From: DAOLCO01 sp964612555
GTDB lineage: Bacteria > Bdellovibrionota_C > UBA2361 > SZUA-149 > DAOLCO01
DNA: 64,000 bases
NCBI GenBank assembly: GCA_964612555.1
Contig: CAZTBW010000009.1
Location: 113,787-177,786 of the forward strand
Reading direction: 5' to 3'
The notes under the pieces were generated by a model, which worked only from the letters and a program-made list of their open reading frames with translations, searched no databases and was not told where the DNA came from. Position 1 is the first letter of the stretch. Each line of letters begins with the position of its first letter. The position numbers and the translations under genes are program-made. Below are positions 8,551 to 17,500 of this stretch, piece after piece.

Positions 8551-9997
8551 AAAGTATCAACAAAATTTCGTTCCGATTAGATCTAATCAGGGCAGTATTC
8601 CTGAGTTTGGTGGTTCTTCAGGAAGAGTTCCCCCGCATTCTCAGGATTCTGAGCAGGCAGTGCTTGGAGCAGTGCTTCTGGATAATGAGTCCCTCCATAG
8701 TATTATAGAGATATTATCTGCCGAGGATTTTTATCGGGGTGCGCACAAGGAAATTTTTACTGCCATGCTTTCTCTTAGTGAGCGGCATGAGCCTATTGAT
8801 ATAGTTACTCTTACTTCAGAGCTTAAAACCAGGGGTACTCTTGAATCTTCTGGTGGTACTGAATATTTATCTGTACTGGTTGATGCCGTGCCAACCTCTG
8901 CGCACACGCAGTATTACAGCAAGCTCATTCGTGAAATGTCCATTCGAAGAAGGCTCATACACGAAGCTGGTGAAATATCCACTCAGGCGTTTGAGTGGGG
9001 CACCAAGGTGGATGATCTTCTTGATATGGTAGAACAGAGAATTTTTGCGATATCCGAGTCAAAGATCAAGCCCAGTTTTTCAAAGGTTGGTGAGATCGTA
9101 AAAGACTCAATAAAACACGTAGAGCAATTGTACGTGAATAACGATCAGATGACTGGTATCCCTTCCGGCTTCCATGATCTGGATGAGATGACTTCAGGTT
9201 TTCAACCGTCTGATCTGGTAATTCTTGCAGGACGACCCAGCATGGGTAAGACGGCTCTTGCGCTCAGTATGGCTCGTCATGTTGGAGTTGAATGTGGGAA
9301 ACGGGTTGCGGTATTTTCTCTTGAAATGTCCAAGGAGCAGATTACCATGCGACTATTGTGTTCTGAAGCAAAGGTCAGTAACTCAAGAGTAAGAAGTGGT
9401 AAGCTTCAGGATAGTGATTTTCCGCGTCTGGTTGATGCGGCTTCTAAAATTTCTCAGGCAGATATCTTCATTGATGATACTCCCGCTATTTCTGTTCTTG
9501 AAATGAGAGCAAAGGCGAGACGTCTGCACCGTGAGTCTCCTCTTAGTCTTGTTATTGTTGATTACCTTCAGTTAATGAGGGGAAGTTACAGAAGTGCTGA
9601 AAGGCGAGAGCAGGAAATTTCAGAAATTTCTGCTTCTCTTAAAGCGCTTGCCAAGGAATTATCAGTTCCGGTTATTGCGTTGTCGCAGCTTAACCGGGCG
9701 GTTGAGAATAGAAACGATAAGCGACCTCTTATGGCTGACCTTCGTGAATCTGGTGCCATAGAGCAGGATGCTGATATTATCGGCTTTGTCTACCGGGATG
9801 AAGTGTACAATCAGGACACTCCCGATAAGGGAATTGCCGAACTGATTATTTCCAAACATCGTAATGGTGAGATTGGTACGGTTCGTCTTGGTTTTCAGGG
9901 TGAGTTCACGCTTTTTGTTAATCTTGAGCAGGATGCTGATGACTATGATTATCTTGGGGCGGATCTTGGGCTTGATGAAGAGGATGAATTAATATAG
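8537..9997 (+). CDS. dnaB: Replicative DNA helicase DnaB
   Basis: 486 residues from the ATG at 8537; an in-frame ATG at 8510 would add nine residues, and the GAGAGG at 8517-8522 favours 8537. The N-terminal domain begins VPPHSQDSEQAVLGAVLLDN, typical of DnaB. The RecA-like domain carries Walker A GRPSMGKT at residues 232-239, Walker B-like LVIVDYLQLM, and the conserved DLRESGAIEQDADII. DnaB is the hexameric 5'-3' helicase of the replication fork. Length is normal and no intein or insertion is seen. A tRNA-Pro gene starts 20 bp after its stop. Confidence 0.97.
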   Translation: MQSNKKYQQNFVPIRSNQGSIPEFGGSSGRVPPHSQDSEQAVLGAVLLDNESLHSIIEILSAEDFYRGAHKEIFTAMLSLSERHEPIDIVTLTSELKTRGTLESSGGTEYLSVLVDAVPTSAHTQYYSKLIREMSIRRRLIHEAGEISTQAFEWGTKVDDLLDMVEQRIFAISESKIKPSFSKVGEIVKDSIKHVEQLYVNNDQMTGIPSGFHDLDEMTSGFQPSDLVILAGRPSMGKTALALSMARHVGVECGKRVAVFSLEMSKEQITMRLLCSEAKVSNSRVRSGKLQDSDFPRLVDAASKISQADIFIDDTPAISVLEMRAKARRLHRESPLSLVIVDYLQLMRGSYRSAERREQEISEISASLKALAKELSVPVIALSQLNRAVENRNDKRPLMADLRESGAIEQDADIIGFVYRDEVYNQDTPDKGIAELIISKHRNGEIGTVRLGFQGEFTLFVNLEQDADDYDYLGADLGLDEEDELI

Positions 9998-10017
9998 ACT
10001 TTTTTGCTTGTTCATAT

Positions 10018-10092
10018 CGGGGTGTGGCGCAGCCTGGCTAGCGCGTTCGCTTGGGGTGCGAGAGGTCGGCGGTTCAAATCCGCTCACCCCGA
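10018..10092 (+). tRNA. tRNA-Pro (GGG)
   Basis: A full cloverleaf can be drawn. The acceptor stem is CGGGGTG (10018-10024) with CACCCCG (10085-10091) plus discriminator A at 10092. The anticodon stem-loop TTCGC-TTGGGGT-GCGAG gives anticodon GGG, and the T arm contains GGTTCAAAT. No CCA is encoded. It lies between dnaB and an accessory block that starts with a toxin-antitoxin pair; no integrase gene and no downstream copy of the tRNA 3' end were found. Confidence 0.95.
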
Positions 10093-10199
10093 TTCTCAAA
10101 TTATTTTCTTGAATGATCTCAATATCTTAAATAGTAGAGTTGATTCTTTGAAGGTTCTCCTTGAGGAGCTCTTTGAAGACGCATGTGGAAACTGCTTGT

Positions 10200-10233
10200 A
10201 TTTTTATATGCTAGCATGCTAGCATATAAAAAT
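10200..10233. promoter_or_regulatory. 34-bp perfect palindrome overlapping the MNT start codon
   Basis: The 34 bases are identical to their own reverse complement, centred between 10216 and 10217. The core holds two adjacent copies of the 8-bp palindrome TGCTAGCA, flanked by TATA and A/T runs. The right edge covers the A and T of the ATG at 10232. There is no GC-rich stem with a following T-run, so it is not a standard terminator. Position and symmetry fit an operator for the downstream ribbon-helix-helix/MNT protein or a start-site-sequestering RNA hairpin. Confidence 0.8.
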
Positions 10234-10807
10234 GAAATCTAAAAAAGAAGCTTTATTCCTCCGAATTGAACCTGAGTTGGGAAGTGCTCTGAGAACGCAG
10301 GCAGAGCAGGGAGAGTGTTCTCTAAATGAATGGTGTAGTGAAATCCTTCGACGTTCTGTTAACCGCGGAGGGTTTGAATTTTATGAAGATGATACTTTGG
10401 TTCATGTGAAAAATAGTGCAAAAAATATTTTTTCAGATTCTTTGAAGTCCATTATTCTGTTTGGTTCTTATGCAAGGGGAGATCATACTTCGGAATCAGA
10501 TATTGATATTCTTTTGGTTTTGGATAAGAAAGTAAAGATAACACGAAAACTGTACTCGCAGTTTGATGAAGTATCAAGTTTCTCAGATAAAGTGTCCATT
10601 CACTTTGTTACTGTGCCTGATATAGCAGATTCTCTGTCAGGGTTATGGTGTGAAATCGCCTTGGAGGGAATAGTACTTTTTGATAGAGATTTATACGTAT
10701 CCCGTTTGTTAATAGTACTCAGAAAACGTATCATGGAAGGCGAATATGAGTCTAAATTTTCACATGGGCACAGGTATTGGATCCATAAAAGTAAAGAGGC
10801 AGCATGA
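10232..10807 (+). CDS. RHH-MNT nucleotidyltransferase antitoxin
   Basis: 191 residues. Residues 1-45 (ALFLRIEPELGSALRTQAEQ then SLNEWCSEILRRSV) look like a HicB/Arc-type ribbon-helix-helix DNA-binding segment. Residues about 70-140 contain the minimal nucleotidyltransferase motif ILFGSYARGDHTSESDIDIL, with the GS-x10-DxD metal and nucleotide-binding residues intact. MNT proteins pair with HEPN toxins and in characterised systems neutralise them by AMPylation. The stop overlaps the HEPN gene by four bases (ATGA), implying translational coupling. The fusion of a DNA-binding segment with an MNT domain, beside a palindrome, suggests direct autoregulation. Confidence 0.85.
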   Translation: MKSKKEALFLRIEPELGSALRTQAEQGECSLNEWCSEILRRSVNRGGFEFYEDDTLVHVKNSAKNIFSDSLKSIILFGSYARGDHTSESDIDILLVLDKKVKITRKLYSQFDEVSSFSDKVSIHFVTVPDIADSLSGLWCEIALEGIVLFDRDLYVSRLLIVLRKRIMEGEYESKFSHGHRYWIHKSKEAA

Positions 10808-11211
10808 AAAATAAAACACTTGCTCAAGATTATATCTCTCGTGCCCAAATCAGACTTCTCGCCCTTGAAACCCTTTTTAAAGAGAAAGGATACGCAGATG
10901 TAGTGAGGGAATCTCAGGAGGTGGTTGAGTTGAGTCTTAAGGCTTTATTAAAAAGTAATAATATTGCGATACCAAGACTTCACGATGTCAGTAGTATCAT
11001 TGAGGACAACAGGTCTACTCTTCGTGCTCTTTCAGATGAGCAGATACATTTAGTTGTAAACATATCAAGAACACTTAGAAGAGACAGAGAGCTTGCATTT
11101 TACGGCAGTGAAGATCTTACGCCCAGTGAATTTTATAAAAAAGAAGATGCTGAAACTGCAAAGTCACAGGCTAATCAGGTTGTTGAGATTGTAAAGAGTG
11201 TAATTTCCTAA
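10804..11211 (+). CDS. HEPN-domain protein (probable toxin of MNT/HEPN pair)
   Basis: 135 residues, all alpha-helical in character. DYISRAQIRLLALETLFKEK and VVRESQEVVELSLKALLKS are the first helices of the HEPN fold; the C-terminal signature is RRDRELAFYGSEDLTPSEFY followed by AETAKSQANQVVEIV. HEPN toxins of this group are usually RNases with an RX4-6H motif; here the equivalent stretch is R-ELAFYG without a clear histidine, so catalysis cannot be read with confidence. Translationally coupled to the MNT gene. Confidence 0.82.
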   Translation: MKNKTLAQDYISRAQIRLLALETLFKEKGYADVVRESQEVVELSLKALLKSNNIAIPRLHDVSSIIEDNRSTLRALSDEQIHLVVNISRTLRRDRELAFYGSEDLTPSEFYKKEDAETAKSQANQVVEIVKSVIS

Positions 11212-11251
11212 GGGCTTACCTTCCCAAGAAGTTTTGATGTTCCCCCCTCCC

Positions 11252-11381
11252 GAAGAAGAGGAGCAGGGAGCGTCTTTCGTCGAATGGCTCGCTCGGGTAG
11301 TATGTTTTCTTGTAGCATGTTTGATCTCTTGCCCTCCCTGCGCTTTAGTTCTCCGAAAGCCACTCCCTGCTCCTCTTCTTC
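11252..11381. repeat. Long imperfect inverted repeat (large hairpin)
   Basis: Bases 11252-11270 (GAAGAAGAGGAGCAGGGAG) are perfectly complementary to 11363-11381. After three unpaired bases on each side the stem resumes with CTTTCG (11274-11279) against CGAAAG (11354-11359). The loop is about 75 bases. The element lies in the 302-bp gap between the HEPN gene and the giant gene. It may be a terminator-like RNA, a non-autonomous element or a regulatory leader. The rest of the gap shows nothing I can name. Confidence 0.7.
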
Positions 11382-11513
11382 CCCCCGCCTTTGTTTTTCG
11401 TGAAGAACCCTAGTGTTTTTGGGTACTTGCTACCTCAAAAAACCATTCAAGAGTGGGGTTGAATTTTGTCGATAAGTTAAATCGTAAAGTATTTAATTTT
11501 ATTAGACATTTCT

Positions 11514-14500
11514 GTGGCGAAGATAGAAGAGAGAAATTCGAATATAGGAGAAAAGACTCATGCGCTTGATCATGTAAAACTCTCCCTACCCGTAGTATCG
11601 AGAGAAAGCCTGAAGGCGATAGGAAAGAAAGCAGAGAAAAGCTCCAACCCCGATGACAGGGAAGTTGTAGAGTTCATTAATAAAGAAAAGAACCTGGAGA
11701 AAGTCTACGCTTCAGTAGAAAAGAGCAGAGACTCCTATAAAGAAGAAATCCTGAAAACGCTTACAGATGTTCTTTCTCCGAACTCTGACCTGACAAAATA
11801 CATGCATGTTCCAGATCTCCCCACTCTGGGTAAACCCACCTTTGGAGATAGCCTGATTCTCCCCAGACTGGAGAACAGAAAAGAAATGAGCTCAGCTCTG
11901 GTAATAAGCATAAACCCCGACCAAAGCCTTGATTTTAATATCCGAGGAATACTCCCCGGAGAACCCCATTTGTCCCCGTTTACATTCACAGGAAACTCCC
12001 GGGATATAGCAAAACCTGAAAAGATAATAATCTGCTACAGGGAAAAAGTACTGGAACTACCTATACCCGGTGCCACTAAAGACCCCCTCCTGAACCTTCC
12101 CCCGGACTGGCGTGGATTTGAAAGAACACTGAACGAATTCCTGAATGATGAAACGATGAATAGCAGATTCCCGAAACTCGGGGAACTGGGCGCATATAAC
12201 AGAACCCAGCTTACCCCATCAATAGAACTCGAATACCGTAAATGGCAGAACGAGAAGGCTGATGAGCTGTGCAGGTTTAAAAGCTCAAGACTGGAAAGTA
12301 TTGGTGAATGGCTTAAGGAGTTTTCTGAGGGAAGTGCTCCTCAGATAGAAAAGAAAGAAGGAGAAGAGGGACTCCTGGGGATTTTCCAGATAGGACTCCG
12401 GCAAAGAGAAATAGCAAAGCTCCACACAGAACTTTTCATGCTGAAAGAAGACCTGGAGACCCACTACAGGGGAGAGTACGAAGCCTGTAGAAAGAAGCTT
12501 GAGATAGAACCTGATGAGGGTGAAAAGAAGAAACTTTTAAAAGACCTGTCGATGAAACTCCGGATGGAGGAGTTCGGAGAACATGAGGCGGGACGCAAGA
12601 TAGAAGAGGAGATCGGGAAACGCTTTAAAAGAGAGCAAGAGGAGAAACTTGGGTTATTAAAAGAAAATTACCGTGAAATGTTCCAACTCCTTGGCTCTCT
12701 CTCGGAAGACCCCGGAGTGGGTCTAAAGCAAATGGCAGAAGGCATAGAGCTGGAGCTGGAAAAGATCGAACATGGAAAGCTTGCCTCCGGCTTTAACTAC
12801 AATATTAGCAGTAAAGGCATCGATAATGCGTATGACGACTATTTCTGTACCCAGTTCAGAACAAGAGAAACATTCAGAGAAAGCGTAGTAGATGCTGCCC
12901 TAAGAAGCCTCACGAAAGAGTTTCAGGATTTACACGTGAAGCAGGCAGAAGAGGCAGCGAGTTTTAATGTCCTGCACCTGGATATCAGGACAGCAGGAAT
13001 GGGGGATTATGACAGACTGATAAGCGCAGTTAAAAAGCTTGAAAGCGAGTTCCCAGAGTTCAATATTAACGCCGAAGGATTTATCAGTGAACAGAACAGG
13101 GTCTATCAGAGTAGCACAATCTATAAGTGGATAAAGAATCAGAACTCTTCAATCAGAGATATGGAAGAGGTTGTGAGTAAAGCTCTGGAGCTTAACCAGA
13201 ACCAGATAGGGGAGGAAGAAGTCCGTAAGCTGTATTATGGAGCCATTACTGAATATGTGACAAAAGAGCTAGCAAAAGCCTCGTCTGAACTTGGCTACTT
13301 TTCAGAGGCAAGGAGAAGACTTGCAGGGGTTGGAGAAAGTGAACTCCAGGGAATAGACCTGAACTCGAAGGTAGAAGGTCTGAAGGAGAGGATATCGAGT
13401 CTTCAGAAAGAAATCAGGGGTGTGTACGGTAAGGAAACGAAGTTTTATGATGAGAGAAAGTACGCTGAGATCTATAGAGCTTCTTTTGAATACGGAAGGG
13501 AGGCGTTTATAGAGGGGAGTGATGCTTCAGGGAGACAGGCGAGGATAGACCATGCAGAAAAGCTGAAGACCTTTCTCGGCAGGGCATCAGCCACAGGAGA
13601 GGGTTTTCTGAAGGCATTAGTAAAAGCAGAAGAAGCAGTTGAATGGGCAGTTATTGGTAGTGTTTTACGAATGTCTGAGAACCCGATTCAGTACTGGGGC
13701 TCAGGAAGCAGTGGAGATTCAGGTGTCACTGCAAGGTACATGGATGCAAGGAGACGCTTTGGTAATAAACACCTGGGAGTATCAATTCTTGGTACAGACA
13801 CTGAACTTGCCGGTATGGATAACCTCTCAATGTACCTGGTCTCTCTCAGTGCCTCTTTTGGAACCGCGAGTGATTTAACCGTAAAACCCCTGTTTGAACT
13901 CGTAGACCTTGGAGTGGATGCAACTCTTTACGGATTCTACAAGATGGGAAGGGAGGGTTTAAGTGAAAAAGAGTTCCATGAGCTTCTAAAGACGGATGAA
14001 GGTCTTCAGTGGGTGAAGACGGGAGTACATGTAGCAGAGATAGGGGCAAGTCTTTACATAGCGACCCAAACAGGAGGAGCGTCCCTTGTGGGTCAGGCTT
14101 CAAGATCAAAACAGATGATGAGGATGCTGGGTACGACAACGGGGTTTGGTTTTGCACAGACTCTGGGAGAACACCTGCTCAGGTACGAAGAGATTGACCC
14201 TGCATTGTTCCTCCGTGATCTTATCAAGAATACCTCACACAGCGCAATGTTTATCGGAGCAGCTAGTAAGATACAATCCTTAACCTCAAGAAGTGCACTT
14301 GATTTCATGGATGGTCTTTCAGATGTGGTTGAGTCAATAGATTTGAGGAGCTTAATGCCGGATTATAAACCCGGGCAGAGTTTTCTGGAGTATGTTTTAG
14401 AGAACCAACGGCAGGTAGCAGGGTATGTTGTAATGCTTGGGGTGAGTACGATGGATGTGGCAGATGTTAATATGGCGCTAGGTTTTGGGGGGAATATCAA

Positions 14501-17500
14501 GGGTGGGCTTACAGGTGATTTACAGATTGATATGGAGCGAAGTCTTCAGGGTGTTCTGGAGAGGGTAGAAGAGGAGATCAGGTCGGGTCATGTTACGGAG
14601 GAAGAAGGGGTAGTCTTTTTTAGAGAGTATGTGAAGAGTCTGGCAGTGGGTAAGCTTGCAGAGAGACTGGAGGATACCACAGATACCCTTGGAAGAACTG
14701 AAGTACCTTTAGAAACCCTTACAGTGAATGGGGTTGAGTTCCGTGGGTATTATTCTGGAAACAGGAAAGCTTTTTATTTAACTGAGCAGGTATATATTTC
14801 AGAGCTTTACAAGGAGCTTGCGATAGAAAGAGGAGAGTCTGCAGAGTCTGCGAAACTAAAATCAGAGGGGGTGGTGGCTTTTTATGATCAGCGACAGGGA
14901 GTTATTTTTAGTGCACAGTCAAAGCCGGGTGAAACGGAACTTGAGACTAGAATAAGGACGGCATACCTGCGCCACGAGTATATACATAGTAAGCAAGAGA
15001 ATCCAACAAGTCTTGGGGCTGAGCTTGAAACAGTAGAAGCGGAATTGAAATACTTGTATGATAATGGGTATGCGATTAGAGAGTCTCTGAGTGGGAGAGC
15101 GGTTGTAAAAGTTGGAGATATGATTTCAGCAGCTGTAGCTGATCAGTCTGAGATTCTTTCTTTTGAAGAAGCGCTTGTGGCAAAGAAAGAACGGGTCAGA
15201 CAGTTACGTACAGAAGACGGTTTTATACCGGAGCTGGCGGCAGCAAGAGAAAAAGAGAAGGGGCAGAATTTTGATCCTGAGAGTTTGAGTGTAAGAGAGA
15301 AGCAAGATGTCGAACAACAAGACCCCTTACGGGGTACCAAACCATACATTTTAGATCGCATAGAAGAACTAAAAAAGACGGCAAATGGTCTGACTGCGTT
15401 TCAAGAGCTATATACTGAACTATCTTCCGAGTTTCTGGAGCGTGCAGAAAAATCAAATTTGTCTGGTTTAGAAAAAGGAAGATATCTATTTTCAGTGGGT
15501 CAGGTGATTAGGGAAGGAGGGGTAGATTGGTTGTATTCTAAAAAATCTGAAGAGCAGATTAAGTATATAGAAGCTCTGGAAGCTCGGGTTGATGATGAAC
15601 AGTCACAAACTCTTGCCAGTCATTTAAGGAACAGAAATTTCCCCACCTCATCAAGTTTGGGTAATACCATGCTTGGACTTTTCCCGGCAAAATTAACTAA
15701 CACCAGATATTTAAAAGAAGAAGATGGGGATATAATTGAAGTTCTCGGTTCAGTTGCAAAAAATAGTTCTGACCCTAAAACAATAGATTCCGGAAATTTT
15801 GTGATTAGTCAGAGTGCTATTACTGCTAACACTTATGCCTTGAAAATTACTGATGCAATAGATTTATCCCGACACGTAGTCTTGCAACAGGCATATGAAT
15901 CTTGTGTTGATACGGTAATACTGATGCGTGTTCTTGATGTCATTGATAGATATAAAATAAATATTAACGAGGATAAGTATAAAGAACTCCTTTCAGAAAT
16001 TTCTAATGGTGGAAGAGCGTATGAAAACTTTGCTGAAAATCAGCTTAAAGAAGTATTGGAAGGAACAGGACTTGAAGTAAAAGTAATTACTGATGTTAAA
16101 GAAGATCCGGAATTTATTCATGATAAAATCGAGAAATATGGATATGCAATTGCTTCAGTTGACGGTCATGCAATTATCATAGATGAAGTGGAAAATCCTG
16201 CTGCCGGAAAAAATGCGATTCTAACAGTAAGAGACCCCTTCCATGGATGGCAGGTTAAAACTTCATTTGAAAGTTTTATGAGAAATTATGAAAGAATCAG
16301 TAAGCTGATTCATATCGCTCCGAGTTCTATAATAGAGACATTTGATAAGAACTCTCCCCAAACCCCTCGTGCGGTTTCTGATAATCGTAAATTATTCAAC
16401 AGAAATCCGAATCAGAGTGAATTAGCAAGAATCAATGAAAAGATTTCAAAATTAAATATAGTATATTTGGAGTCGCTTGAAGAAGTAGGGAAAAAGTTTG
16501 CGGAATTACATGGTAGTGATCTTGCTGTGAAGGGCGGGAATGACACGATTGCTTTTTATGACAGAGATTCTGATATTGTTTATATGCCGGTACCGGGTAC
16601 TTTGGTTAAAAAAGTTGACGGTAGAGAGGATTCAAGACCCAAAAGAGATCAAAGAATTTTGGAAGCCTCGTTTTTATTCCATGAAAAGGCGCACAGAGAG
16701 TTATCTGACTTGGCTGAAAATGGTTTGAGTTTTATCAAAGAAGAGATCGCAGCGTATCAGGCTCAGGCAAGGTATCTTGCTGAACGTGGGTTTCAAATGG
16801 TTTTTAGTGAGGATGGGAAAACATGGGCAATCGAAGAAAAACTTGATAAGGAGTCCTCAGATGCGCTCATGAGAGAAGCAAAAAAAGCAAAAGAAGCAAG
16901 AAAATCAGGGAAAGAGCCTGATTTTCCATTTGCATTACCTGCAAAGAAGGAAATCGAAAAGTTTGTTGAATCAAACTATGCTGCTAGAGATGCAAACTAT
17001 ACGGACAAACGATCCACGCAAGAAAAAGAAGCTAAGGAATTATATAGTAACTTTGCACAAGAAAGGGGTCTTAATGTTTTACCCCGGTTGAGAGATCAGT
17101 TTGTAGAAAACTATCACTTACTTCGTGCTCTTGGTTATTCAAAGGAAGAAATTGGAGCTTTGTTAAAAGATGTTAATTCCAATTCAGGAATAGCAAATAT
17201 AAATGAATCGATAAGGGAAAAGATAGAAGATAGGAAAGCTAAAGTAATCAGGGAAAGAGAATTTACTTCTTCTTCGGAGATATTATCAAGATTGGAAGAT
17301 GCTTTAAATAAGCAGGAATTATTGGGAATCGTACCCGAGCTTGAAAAAGACTGGGCTCAAAACAGTTTAGCAGAAATTAATGATATTATCGCCTATGCTA
17401 AAAAAGCAGCTAAAGAAGGTAAATACCAGGTAGATATATCGAGATTAGAAAAACATTTCATCTCTATATGTTCTGAATTGATAGTAGATCCGAAATTTAG

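Noticed and set aside
10018..10092. tRNA-Pro as a proven integration site
   Set aside because: No integrase and no repeated tRNA end in the window; kept only as a possibility.
10004..10222. 72-codon plus-strand ORF after dnaB
   Set aside because: It runs across the tRNA-Pro gene and into the palindrome; no protein features.
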